Shown here piece by piece: positions 27,262-34,999 of a stretch of 51,472 bases of DNA; within the stretch, counting starts at the first letter, position 1; every line of letters begins with the position of its first letter. The DNA is taken from the NCBI GenBank assembly GCA_023442775.1, contig JAEZXH010000002.1:1-51472 (forward strand). The letters run 5' to 3'. A program made the translations under genes and the position numbers. The notes under the pieces were generated by a model. The model was not told the origin of the DNA, did no database searches, and saw only the letters and a list, made by a program, of their open reading frames with translations. The stretch comes from Bacillota bacterium. GTDB taxonomy: Bacteria > Bacillota > Clostridia > Tissierellales > Peptoniphilaceae.

Positions 27262-27681
27262 ATGGTCGTGGAAAATTCCGGTTGGATTCTCATTTTTAAA
27301 GATAATGACAAAACGCCTTTTACACAGCGAGACTGACGTGGATGGGACGAGGTTTTTCGCCTTCCGTGGAGAGCGGATGTGTGATCGTTATGCACGTTCT
27401 CATTGGGAGACCGAACAAAGGACATCCACCTCTCCTCTCATGGGCACTGGCTCAGCTTCTCAAAACTTGGGATACTTCCTGGCGTGTGCCTTGAGACAAA
27501 GGGTGTGAAACCAATCTCTGTCACCGTCACGGGAGACTATGAAGTCTCCGGCAATGGGACGACGATGACCCCGAAGGCCTTTATCAAAGATCTTTTTGGC
27601 CTCAAGGGAAATCCCGGCTGGGAGCGGTATCTCTTTGTCGGTGGACAGAGCCTCGAGAGTTTGTGGAAGCGAAGTGAATAG
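27262..27681 (+). pseudogene. Repeat-domain protein reading frame interrupted by two TGA codons
   Basis: From ATG 27262 (GAGAGGTG upstream) one frame runs to the TAG at 27679-27681, broken only by TGA at 27334 and 27382. The last part (GILPGVCLETKG, then VTVTGDYEVSGNGTTMTPKAF and YLFVGGQSLESLWKR) resembles the repeat domain of the next gene, which starts ten bases later. So the frame was or is coding. Either two Trp or other codons decayed to TGA, or TGA is read through. The stretch is AT-richer than its neighbours. A shorter product could start at TTG 27403. Confidence 0.55.
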
Positions 27682-27690
27682 GAGGCTGTG

Positions 27691-29100
27691 ATGGACATAT
27701 GGATGATTCTCGAAGGAGAAAAGACCTTGCGTTGGCGCCTCGACTCCGAGGAGCCGGAGGGGGAGTTTCTCGTCGCCTATGACTGTGGGGAGGGCTGGGA
27801 GGAAGAGGAACTGATTCACCTCTTCGACAATCTGGGACTTGGGGGTCACCTCGCCCTCTCCCACGAGGAAGGACAGCGCATCCTCGCCCGCCTCATTGCC
27901 ATGGCCCGCCTCACCAACACCACAGATCGCCTCGTCGTCGCCGAAGAGGAGGAAGAGTTTCGAGGCCCCTTCACCTTTGGAACCGTGGGCCTCGCGCCGG
28001 GAGACGAGATTGCCTATGTCCTCGCCCCGGAGATTCGCGCCACCGTCGCCGGGGATCGGGAGGTCATCTTCGAGGGAGAGGCGATGGACCTCGAGGAGTT
28101 GGACCGCCGCCTGCGCCACGGCGCACCGACGAGAGACGTCGCCGAGGATTTCATGGTGAAGGGGGAGCTTCTCGTGGACCGGCGTCGCCGCTTCGAGGCA
28201 GGGGATCGGACGGAACCCGAGGACATTCCCCTTCCCGGGATGAACTTCTTTGAACTCCAGATTCCCGAGGGGAGCCTCTTAGAGACCGGGGAAGAGGAAG
28301 AAAATGCCACGGTCCTCGGGCGCAACCTCGTGGAAGTCCAGGGCAGCGCCATGGATTTTTCCGCCTACGTCCGCCGCCTCTACCGCCAGGGCATTGCCAT
28401 CGGCGATGTGACCTTCGAGGGAGAGCGTCTCAAAGACCGCAAAGACCGCCTCATCGCCGAGCGACGAGAAGAGCGACAACAATCCAATCGCCCGGAGACG
28501 AAGCGGCCCCTCACCTTCGACGCCTTCAACATCCCCGAAGGGGCAAACCTCACCTTTAAGCGGGACAGGTCCATCGTCGCCAAGGTCCTCGGCGGGGACC
28601 GGGTCCTCTACGACGGGCGGATTTGGCGGCTCACGGAACTGGCCAACGCCCTCATCGACGACGACAAGCACCACGATGGCTTGGCGAATTTCTTCTACCA
28701 CGGCGTCCTTCTCGCAGACATCGTCACCCACGTGGAGGCGGGAGGTGCCGCGATGCCCACGAGAGATGACGCCTCGATGGAGCGAACCTATGAGCGCCCC
28801 GATGCCCCTCTCCTCGACGAGGATAATCCCCAAGGAGAGGCTCGGGTGGTGAAGCCGCGGTTCACCTTCGAGGATTACCATATCCCCGTCGGGGCAAAAC
28901 TCGTCTTCTTGCAAGATGAGTCGGTGGAGGTGGAGGTCGTCGATGGTAGGCGCATCGCCTACGACGGCGTCATCACTACCATGAGCGCCCTCGCGCAAAG
29001 GCTCTTGGGGACGAACTATCCCGTCCAAGGCCCCGCCTTTTTTACCTACCACGGAGAAAAACTCACCGACTACCGCGATCGTCTCGACGAGGAGGCATAA
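27691..29100 (+). CDS. Protein with four copies of a small beta-rich repeat domain (DUF4357-like)
   Basis: The 469-residue acidic protein has a unique N-terminal 85 residues (MDIWMILEGEKTLRWRLDSE) and four repeats of about 75 to 90 residues, starting near 90, 190, 275 and 385. Each has the pattern F-IP-G--L, then --V, a --Y-G or E-G turn, an LA-LL helix and a final Y-GE-L-D-R. The last two copies (FNIPEGANLTF and YHIPVGAKLVF) are clearest. The pattern recalls DUF4357, a domain found in some restriction-associated and hypothetical proteins; I hold that identification loosely. RBS GGAGG precedes ATG 27691. No signal peptide; function unknown. Confidence 0.7.
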   Translation: MDIWMILEGEKTLRWRLDSEEPEGEFLVAYDCGEGWEEEELIHLFDNLGLGGHLALSHEEGQRILARLIAMARLTNTTDRLVVAEEEEEFRGPFTFGTVGLAPGDEIAYVLAPEIRATVAGDREVIFEGEAMDLEELDRRLRHGAPTRDVAEDFMVKGELLVDRRRRFEAGDRTEPEDIPLPGMNFFELQIPEGSLLETGEEEENATVLGRNLVEVQGSAMDFSAYVRRLYRQGIAIGDVTFEGERLKDRKDRLIAERREERQQSNRPETKRPLTFDAFNIPEGANLTFKRDRSIVAKVLGGDRVLYDGRIWRLTELANALIDDDKHHDGLANFFYHGVLLADIVTHVEAGGAAMPTRDDASMERTYERPDAPLLDEDNPQGEARVVKPRFTFEDYHIPVGAKLVFLQDESVEVEVVDGRRIAYDGVITTMSALAQRLLGTNYPVQGPAFFTYHGEKLTDYRDRLDEEA

Positions 29101-29132
29101 AAAAGCCCCGGGAAGATTCCCGAGGTCTTTTT
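29101..29132. terminator. Bidirectional terminator between convergent genes
   Basis: A-run, imperfect stem around CGGGA-AGAT-TCCCG, then T-run. It closes the repeat-domain gene (plus) and the CAO-N gene (minus). Confidence 0.75.
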
Positions 29133-29133
29133 T

Positions 29134-30102
29134 TTATTTCAGGTTGTCTGCGAGGAAGGTGAAGTAGGCCTTCAAACCATCGGCCTTTTCCTTGAGTTCC
29201 TCTTCCTTCAAGGTCTTGGGATCGAAGCTCTTGGCCACGGCCTTCTTGATGAGTTCCTTGTCCACGCTGGCGGGGATGGTGAAGTTCACCGTGTCACCTT
29301 CCGTGGTGGTGGAGAGGTTCAAGAGGTAAGCGACGAGTTCCGGGGAGACGTAGAGCTTGTCGTCGACGACCACGGGAGTCACCAGGGGACGATGGGCCAC
29401 GCTGTAGGCTTCAGCGGGGTTGTGGAAGAAGTTGTATTCGGGGTAGTAGGCGAATTCAGAGGTTTCTGCACCCTTCAGGAAGGAGAAGGTCTCCACGCCG
29501 TGCTTGTCAGCTTCGGAGGTGATGTGCTGGAAATCCACTTCGTCGTACTTGAGGGAGGGGAAGATTCCCTTGCCGAGGCTCTTCACGATGTCGCCGAGGG
29601 AGACGAGGGTCTGGTCGTCGGACTTCACAGCGGGAAGGGAGAGAGTCTTGCCATCGGCCTTCACGGTGACGGTGGTGACCTTCGCCTTTTCGGGGCCGGT
29701 GATGGCCACGGTGCGGGTCTCGTTATCCCAGGTGATCTTGCCATCGAGGTTTTCCGTGACGAAGCGCAGGGGCACCATGGTGCGGTCCTTTTCGATGTAG
29801 GGAGCCACGTCGAGGCTCTTGTCTTCGCCCTTGACATTTGCGGTGGTCTTTCCAATGGGGAGGCGAATCTCGCCGTCCTTGGCCACGATGGCGGTGCGGC
29901 TTTCGTTATCCCAGCTCACCTTGTATCCGAGGGCTTCCGAGAGGAAACGCAAGGGGACGAAGGTGCGATCTTCTTTGATGACAGCGGGGACATCGGTCTT
30001 CAGGGTCTCACCGTTGTAGGTAATGGTGACGTCCTTTGCAGCGAAGACTGCAGAGGGGAGAATGGTGAGAACGGCCAAGCCAGTTGCAAGTGTCTTTTTC
30101 AT
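29134..30102 (-). CDS. Secreted protein with copper-amine-oxidase-N (stalk) domain, paralog 3
   Basis: The 322 residues start with a signal peptide (MKKTLATGLAVLTILPSAVFA). A full CAO-N domain follows, with two halves marked by RTFVPLRFLSEALGYKVSWD and RTMVPLRFVTENLDGKITWD. The C-terminal part shares the pattern AYYPEYNFF followed by LYVSPELVAYLL with the two genes upstream, so all three are paralogs. CAO-N domains in Bacillota act as wall-associated stalks and do not bind copper. AAAGGAG precedes the ATG. The role is unknown; secretion is clear. Confidence 0.85.
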   Translation of the reverse strand: MKKTLATGLAVLTILPSAVFAAKDVTITYNGETLKTDVPAVIKEDRTFVPLRFLSEALGYKVSWDNESRTAIVAKDGEIRLPIGKTTANVKGEDKSLDVAPYIEKDRTMVPLRFVTENLDGKITWDNETRTVAITGPEKAKVTTVTVKADGKTLSLPAVKSDDQTLVSLGDIVKSLGKGIFPSLKYDEVDFQHITSEADKHGVETFSFLKGAETSEFAYYPEYNFFHNPAEAYSVAHRPLVTPVVVDDKLYVSPELVAYLLNLSTTTEGDTVNFTIPASVDKELIKKAVAKSFDPKTLKEEELKEKADGLKAYFTFLADNLK

Positions 30103-30171
30103 GATGATTGAATCTCCTTTCAGGGAAGTGTCCTTCCAGTTGATGTTCGTATTCTACCACGTGAATTTTCT

Positions 30172-30198
30172 CTTGTGGGTAATGTCACAAGACTGACA
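30172..30198. promoter_or_regulatory. Overlapping dyads upstream of paralog 3
   Basis: CTTGTG (30172-30177) faces CACAAG (30186-30191), and TGTCA (30184-30188) faces TGACA (30194-30198). They lie before the start at 30102 and upstream of a TAGAAT -10 candidate (plus 30151-30156). They could be operator sites. Confidence 0.35.
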
Positions 30199-30277
30199 TA
30201 TGACCTTAGAAACTTCTTGGAAAATGTCACGGCTTACTCATAGACGTAACAAAAGGGAGAAAAAGAGAAGAAAACGG

Positions 30278-30304
30278 AGAAAGCACCGAGGTGCGGTGCT
30301 TTCT
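30278..30304 (-). terminator. Terminator after paralog 2
   Basis: AGAAAGCACCG and CGGTGCTTTCT form an 11-base stem ten bases after the stop of the minus-strand gene, followed by a T-rich but broken tail. Confidence 0.65.
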
Positions 30305-30313
30305 GGGGGGAGG

Positions 30314-31084
30314 TTATTTCATATTTTTTACGACTCGTTCGAGATATCTCTCTAAAGGCACGTTCTTAAAATAGTACGAGGGTCCCATCCCAAATGGGTC
30401 ATGATTTTTTCGTACAAGGTCTCCGTAAGCAGCCTGTATAGACTTTTCATCAGTGTAGTTAGGCCAATAGGTACTCATGACATCATCAACCATGACCCAC
30501 TTCTCATACCCTTTTGAAAAATCATAGATGTTACTATTTTGTGTGAGGTCAGCCCAGAAGAAATGGGAGATTTGGTCTGGAGTGAGATAGAGCTCATCTC
30601 CTTCGGCAATAGGATGGATTTTCGTACGCATGACATTACCTGGGGATTCAACAGGCTCAATAAAAATGTCGTATTTGGGAGAGTAGAGGAAGTAGACGCC
30701 ATCGAACTCCGCCGGTTGTGTTCCTCCGAACATATAGACATCCAGGCCCTTTGAGTTGAATTGATTATCGGATGCAGGGGAGTATACGTAGCGAAACTCT
30801 TCAGCGGCCTTGATGTATTCCGGGATGCGCGCAGCAACGACACTCCGTACAAACTGTCCCACGGGAATCATCGGGGTATCCCCTACCATCTTTGGATTTG
30901 CAACCTCGAGGACCTTTTTCCCCTCGACGGTGACGGTGATGGATTTCGCCTTTGGAAGTTCTGGCCCCGTCATGTTGATGGTCTTTGTGTCTTGGTCCCA
31001 TTCAATATTTCCCTCCATATTTTCTGCGACGACTTGGGGCAGTAGGGTCAGGATGGCGAGACCTGTGACGAGGGATTTTTTCAT
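30314..31084 (-). CDS. Truncated CAO-N secreted paralog 2 (first domain half deleted)
   Basis: The 256-residue protein has the same signal peptide as its upstream neighbour (MKKSLVTGLAILTLLPQVVA) but runs straight into ENMEGNIEWDQDTK, the end of the CAO-N domain. A 285-base in-frame stretch coding for 95 residues is missing. The remainder, with PKAKSITVTVEGKKVLEVAN and NPKMVGDTPMIPVGQF, is nearly the same, and the C-terminal region has diverged (YFLYSPKYDIFI, then LYLTPDQISHFF). AGGAG lies upstream. The frame is intact, so it is probably still made and secreted without a complete stalk domain. Confidence 0.85.
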   Translation of the reverse strand: MKKSLVTGLAILTLLPQVVAENMEGNIEWDQDTKTINMTGPELPKAKSITVTVEGKKVLEVANPKMVGDTPMIPVGQFVRSVVAARIPEYIKAAEEFRYVYSPASDNQFNSKGLDVYMFGGTQPAEFDGVYFLYSPKYDIFIEPVESPGNVMRTKIHPIAEGDELYLTPDQISHFFWADLTQNSNIYDFSKGYEKWVMVDDVMSTYWPNYTDEKSIQAAYGDLVRKNHDPFGMGPSYYFKNVPLERYLERVVKNMK

Positions 31085-31127
31085 AAGTTTCTCCTAAGGA
31101 ATGTGACGAGGCCGAGACGGCAAAAGG

Positions 31128-32150
31128 CTATTGAAGCTGCTTCTTTGCTACGCGAAGAACATGCTTCCAAGAGAGTTGATTGACCTGTTCATAGGTGAAC
31201 GTCGGCATGGGTTCCCAAGTTTTTGCGACGGCTTTTGGATAGAGGTTTTGATTGGGGACGATAGCTCCATCCCCCCAGGCATTCTTATAGCGGTAGTGGG
31301 GCCCGTCTTCTACGAGGCGCAGGCGGAAGAGATAGGCGAAGAGATAGGGATCGACGTAAAGTTCCTTATTCTCCACAAGGGGTTCGGTTTGGGAACGGAA
31401 GAAGGGAGTATGGAACTCGTGAGCGTATTTGAAGATCCTGAACTCTGGGTAATAGGCGATTTCGTGGCCATAGCCCGGCTCAAAGGAAAAAATAAATTTT
31501 TCGGGACTGTTTTCTGCGGGGCCGTCTTTTCCCTCGGGAGCATAGATGAACCACGCCAGTTCATGTGGGACCGTCGAGACGTGCAACCCCTTCACGTGTT
31601 TGGCAAATTCCTTGACATCAATGTGTTTGAGAAATTGTCCCACAGGAATCATCGGGGTATCCCCTACCATCTTTGGATTTGCAATCTCTAGGATTTTTTG
31701 GCCCTCGACGGTGACGGTGATGGATTTCGCCTTCGGGAGTTCCGGGCCCGTCATCTTCACCGTCTTGGTTTGTTCATCCCATTCAATATTTCCCTCCATG
31801 TTCTCGGCGACGAAGCGGATGGGGACCATGGTGCGCTCCTTCTCAATAAAGGGGGCGACGTCGAGGCTCTTCTCTTCGCCGTTCACAAGGGCAGTAGTCT
31901 TTCCAATGGTGAGGCGAATCTCCGATTTTCCCGAGACGGTGGCGGTGCGGGTGGCGTTATCCCAGCCGACTTTATAACCCAGGGTCTCGGACAAGAACCG
32001 CAGGGGCACGAAGGTGCGGTCGTTTCTGATGATTGGTGGAACGTCGGCGTAGATGGGGGAGCCGTTGTAGGTCATATTCACCGCCGCTGCGGCGACGACT
32101 TGGGGCAGTAGGGTCAGGATGGCGAGACCTGTGACGAGGGATTTCTTCAT
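31128..32150 (-). CDS. Secreted CAO-N domain protein, paralog 1 (full length)
   Basis: The 340 residues comprise a signal peptide (MKKSLVTGLAILTLLPQVVAAAA), a complete CAO-N domain (RTFVPLRFLSETLGYKVGWD and RTMVPIRFVAENMEGNIEWD) and a C-terminal region with AYYPEFRIF and LYVDPYLFAYLF. The start at 32150 is set by AAAGGAGG and the signal peptide; the open frame extends further without a signal. It is first of three tandem paralogs on this strand, 43 bases before paralog 2. DNA identity with paralog 2 across the signal peptide and middle region points to recent duplication. Confidence 0.88.
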   Translation of the reverse strand: MKKSLVTGLAILTLLPQVVAAAAVNMTYNGSPIYADVPPIIRNDRTFVPLRFLSETLGYKVGWDNATRTATVSGKSEIRLTIGKTTALVNGEEKSLDVAPFIEKERTMVPIRFVAENMEGNIEWDEQTKTVKMTGPELPKAKSITVTVEGQKILEIANPKMVGDTPMIPVGQFLKHIDVKEFAKHVKGLHVSTVPHELAWFIYAPEGKDGPAENSPEKFIFSFEPGYGHEIAYYPEFRIFKYAHEFHTPFFRSQTEPLVENKELYVDPYLFAYLFRLRLVEDGPHYRYKNAWGDGAIVPNQNLYPKAVAKTWEPMPTFTYEQVNQLSWKHVLRVAKKQLQ

Positions 32151-32187
32151 GATTTCCTCCTTTAACCTAGGACACTTCGATAATTCT

Positions 32188-32193
32188 AGTATA
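32188..32193 (-). promoter_or_regulatory. -10 box of the CAO-N array
   Basis: TATACT on the minus strand, 38 bases before ATG 32150; a TGCAAA at 18 bases further is the best -35 candidate. Confidence 0.5.
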
Positions 32194-32226
32194 ACAAAAG
32201 GATGAGAATGTTTGCATAAAGAAAAG

Positions 32227-32257
32227 AAAAAACCTCGAAGATTTAGTCTCTTCGAGG
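32227..32257 (-). terminator. Terminator overlapping the end of the peptidase-like gene
   Basis: CCTCGAAGA and TCTTCGAGG form a 9-base stem with the TAA stop codon in the loop, followed by a T-run on the minus strand. Confidence 0.85.
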
Positions 32258-32821
32258 CATAGGTACGGGGACGAGGTAGAAGAGGCGACGGTAGCGGCTC
32301 TTCGAGGACAGGTATTGGGAGAGGAGGACTTCCCGTTTGCGCCCCCAGGTGGAAACGGTGAGGCGAAAGTCTTGGCCCTCGGTGGCAATGGCGGTGATGG
32401 TGAGCCAGTGATAGCGAAAGAGGCTCTCTTTGTGGTTCCAGGTGAGAAGGAGGACGGGGTGATTCGCGGTGAGCCCTTCGGCGATGAATCGGGCGACGCT
32501 CTGGGCATCGAAGGGGCCGCGGTAGAGGAAGGGTTCGAGGGAGAGGCCGTAACGGGCACCGGCGCGCCGTGCCCCACGCATGAAGGTGCGCATCGTGGGA
32601 ACGCCGTAGATCTTCGGGCGAAGGAGGCGGGCCAGTCGCAGGAGCCACTCCTCGGGGTTCTCTGCATCGGAGTCGAGAAGCTCCTCCACTTCATAGACCA
32701 AGACGTTGGCGAGGGCGGCGACGGAGCAGGCGCGGGAGGCGAGTTTTCCCGTGAGATGGTGTTGATTGTAGCCATAGCCTCCGGCGGGGCGGGGGAAGGG
32801 GCGATCCAGGGAGAATTGCAT
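32243..32821 (-). CDS. C39-like cysteine-peptidase-fold protein, no signal peptide
   Basis: The 192-residue protein has the layout of a small papain-like domain: a cysteine at the head of a helix (C32 in RACSVAALANVL), a later HWLTITAI strand with H138, and a polar residue after it (STWG). Such domains occur in bacteriocin-processing and peptidoglycan-linked enzymes. The N-terminus is not a signal sequence. AAGGAGG precedes the ATG, and the promoter of the divergent PAP2 gene overlaps this region. Fold and catalysis are inferred from these residues alone; it could also be a non-catalytic relative. Confidence 0.5.
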   Translation of the reverse strand: MQFSLDRPFPRPAGGYGYNQHHLTGKLASRACSVAALANVLVYEVEELLDSDAENPEEWLLRLARLLRPKIYGVPTMRTFMRGARRAGARYGLSLEPFLYRGPFDAQSVARFIAEGLTANHPVLLLTWNHKESLFRYHWLTITAIATEGQDFRLTVSTWGRKREVLLSQYLSSKSRYRRLFYLVPVPMPRRD

Positions 32822-32830
32822 AGGGCCTCC

Positions 32831-32859
32831 TTGTAGGGGATGGTGGTCTTTGTTATACT
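32831..32859 (+). promoter_or_regulatory. Promoter of the PAP2 phosphatase gene
   Basis: TTGTAG (32831-32836), 17-base spacer, TATACT (32854-32859), 26 bases before ATG 32886. The -35 abuts the start of the divergent gene. Confidence 0.65.
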
Positions 32860-32885
32860 ATCGTCAAAACGGAGAAAGGATTCTT

Positions 32886-33395
32886 ATGGATTTTCAAATA
32901 CTCTATGCCCTTCAGGGCATCCACACCCCCCTCCTCGACAAGGTGATGGTCTTTTTCACCAACTTGGGGGATGCGGGGGCGTTGTGGATTGTCATCGGTC
33001 TTCTGTGCTTGGCGAGAAAGAAGACGAGACGCCTCGGCGTCGCCATTGCCATCGCCCTTCTCCTCACCCTTTTCGTCGGGGAGATTGGCATCAAAAACCT
33101 CGTGGCGCGATCGCGGCCCTGTTGGATTGATCCCTCGGTGCCCCTCCTCATCCGGGTCCCGAAGGACTATTCCTTCCCAAGCGGGCACACGGCGACGGCG
33201 TTTTCTGCCGCCTTTTGCATCCTCGCGACGTCGAAGAAGTGGGGGGTGGTGGCCCTCGTGGTGGCGGCGCTCATCGCCTTTTCTCGTCTCTACCTCTTCG
33301 TTCACTTTCCCACCGACGTCCTCGGGGGCATCCTCGTGGCGGCTGTCTATGCGGTGGTGGCGGTGAAGGCCTCGAGACGCTGGCTCCCTTCGTAA
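32886..33395 (+). CDS. PAP2-family membrane phosphatase
   Basis: The 169-residue membrane protein shows all three PAP2 motifs: KNLVARSRP, SFPSGHTAT and SRLYLFVHFPTD, with the catalytic histidines in the second and third. Five or six hydrophobic segments fit. Enzymes of this kind remove phosphate from lipid carriers such as undecaprenyl diphosphate or phosphatidylglycerophosphate; which one is not clear. GGAGAAAGG lies upstream of ATG 32886; the frame extends to 32850 but crosses the promoter. The stop codon sits in the loop of the terminator that follows. Confidence 0.9.
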   Translation: MDFQILYALQGIHTPLLDKVMVFFTNLGDAGALWIVIGLLCLARKKTRRLGVAIAIALLLTLFVGEIGIKNLVARSRPCWIDPSVPLLIRVPKDYSFPSGHTATAFSAAFCILATSKKWGVVALVVAALIAFSRLYLFVHFPTDVLGGILVAAVYAVVAVKASRRWLPS

Positions 33396-33411
33396 GGAAG
33401 GGAGTTTTTTT
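33384..33411 (+). terminator. Terminator of the PAP2 gene
   Basis: CTCCCTTC (33384-33391) pairs with GAAGGGAG (33397-33404), followed by seven T. The T-run overlaps the end of the convergent pncB gene. Confidence 0.85.
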
Positions 33412-34864
33412 AATGGGAGCCGTGTCCGTGGCTTGCGAGGAGTTCCTCCTTCGTCCTCCAGAGGGCTTCCGAGAGGTCCACCATGTACTCTTGAGGATTC
33501 TCCAGGCGGGTCATCTCCTCCCAGAGGCTTCCCAACTCCTCTGCGGCGTGGGCACGAATGGCGTCGAGACTCGGGAGGTCGTAGACGAGGCGGCCCTTCT
33601 CGTAAATCGGGACGAGGAGCTCCTTTTTCTCGAAGTTCTTGAGGACGCGACGCTTCCACGTGTGGACGGGGTGGAAGATTTCGTAGTTGTCCTCGGGGAG
33701 TTCTTCCCCAAAGTGGTGAACCACGTCGGCGAGGGCCTTCTTCGTCTCCTTGTCGTAGAAGCGGGTCACCGACTTAAAACCGGGAGTCGTAATCTTTTGG
33801 ACGTTCTCACTGATTTTAATCGTCGGGGTGAGGACGCCGTCTCGTTCCACCGAAGTGAGCTTGTAGACACCGCCGAAGACCGGGCTACTCTTCGAGGTGA
33901 TGAGCCGTTCGCCGACGCCGAAGGAGTCGATTTTCGCCCCTTGGTGAAGAAGATTTTCGATGACGAACTCGTCGAGGGAGTTCGAGGCCATGATGGGGCA
34001 GTCCTCGTACCCTGCGGCATCGAGGAGCTTGCGGGCCTCCTTCGAGAGGTAGGCGATGTCTCCCGAGTCGATGCGGATGCCCTTGGGGCGATGGCCCATG
34101 GGCTTTAGGATTTCGTCGAAGACCCGAATGGCGTTTGGAATTCCCTGGTCCAAGGTATCGTAGGTGTCCACGAGAAGGAGAGTCTTCTCCGGGTAGGTCT
34201 TGGCGTAGGTGGCGAAGGCCTCGTACTCCGAGGGAAACATCTGAATCCAGGAGTGGGCCATGGTCCCCACGGCGGGAACGCCGAAGAGGCGCTCGGCGAG
34301 GGTGTTTGCCGTGGCGACGCAGCCCCCGATGTAGGCGGCGCGGGCGCCGAGGTTCGCCCCGGAGATGCCCTGGGCGCGTCGGGAGCCGAACTCGATGACG
34401 TCGCGGCCCTTGGCGGAACGGACGATGCGGCTCGCCTTCGTGGCGATGAGACTCTGGTGGTTGATGGTGAGAAGAAGCATCGTCTCCAGGAGCTGGGCCT
34501 GAAGTACCGGGCCCCGGACGACGATGAGGGGCTCTCCGGGAAAGACGACGCTGCCCTCGGGAACCGCCCAGAGGTCGCAGGAGAACTGGAAGTTTCGTAG
34601 GGCGTCAATAAAGTCTTCCGAGAGGCCCTTGTCCTTTAAGAAGGCGAGGTCTTCCTCGGAGAAATGGAGGTGTTCGATGTAGTCGATGGCCTGTTCCAGC
34701 CCCGCCACGATGGCGTAGCCGCCCCCGTCGGGGATAGAGCGGAAGAAGAGGTCAAAGGTGACTTCTTTGTCCCCGTAACCATGGGTGAGGTAGCCGTTTC
34801 CCATGGTGAATTCGTAAAAATCGGCGAGAAGGGTGAGGTTCTCTTCCTTGGCAAGGATGCTCAT
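33410..34864 (-). CDS. pncB: Nicotinate phosphoribosyltransferase
   Basis: The 484-residue enzyme makes nicotinate mononucleotide from nicotinate and PRPP, using ATP, in the NAD salvage pathway. It has the expected N-terminus (LTLLADFYEFTMGNGY), the GSRRAQGISGANLG region, the conserved histidine in VGTMAHSWIQMF, and the PRPP-side GIRIDSGDIAYLS. Length is typical of the Gram-positive form. It stands alone, with its promoter region facing that of the FUSC gene. The stop codon overlaps the T-tract of the PAP2 terminator. Confidence 0.96.
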   Translation of the reverse strand: MSILAKEENLTLLADFYEFTMGNGYLTHGYGDKEVTFDLFFRSIPDGGGYAIVAGLEQAIDYIEHLHFSEEDLAFLKDKGLSEDFIDALRNFQFSCDLWAVPEGSVVFPGEPLIVVRGPVLQAQLLETMLLLTINHQSLIATKASRIVRSAKGRDVIEFGSRRAQGISGANLGARAAYIGGCVATANTLAERLFGVPAVGTMAHSWIQMFPSEYEAFATYAKTYPEKTLLLVDTYDTLDQGIPNAIRVFDEILKPMGHRPKGIRIDSGDIAYLSKEARKLLDAAGYEDCPIMASNSLDEFVIENLLHQGAKIDSFGVGERLITSKSSPVFGGVYKLTSVERDGVLTPTIKISENVQKITTPGFKSVTRFYDKETKKALADVVHHFGEELPEDNYEIFHPVHTWKRRVLKNFEKKELLVPIYEKGRLVYDLPSLDAIRAHAAEELGSLWEEMTRLENPQEYMVDLSEALWRTKEELLASHGHGSH

Positions 34865-34900
34865 TGGTACGTCCCTTTCTTTTTTTCATGTTCTTCTTCT

Positions 34901-34906
34901 AGTATA
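34901..34906 (-). promoter_or_regulatory. -10 box of pncB
   Basis: TATACT on the minus strand, in TATACTAGAA, 37 bases before ATG 34864. The -35 is weak. Confidence 0.45.
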
Positions 34907-34968
34907 GAGGAAGGTAAGGTTTTCGTCGAGGTGTGGCAATTCCTTTCCCCAGGGCTTTTTCCCTAGGG

Positions 34969-34974
34969 TATAAT
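34969..34974 (+). promoter_or_regulatory. -10 box of the FUSC gene
   Basis: TATAAT in CCTAGGGTATAATAG, 26 bases before the start. The 14-base core is shared with the box at 8945. Confidence 0.6.
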
Positions 34975-34999
34975 AGAAAGTTAGAAAGGAGGAAGAACA

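Noticed and set aside
27334..27384. Selenocysteine at the two TGA codons
   Set aside because: No convincing SECIS hairpin follows either TGA, and the context (before RGWDEVF and SLCTF) looks more like Trp codons that mutated. Not excluded.
27227..27508. 93-codon plus-strand frame overlapping the interrupted gene
   Set aside because: No ribosome binding site (it starts within the -10 region), and its sequence is unlike a protein; the neighbouring frame carries the domain pattern.
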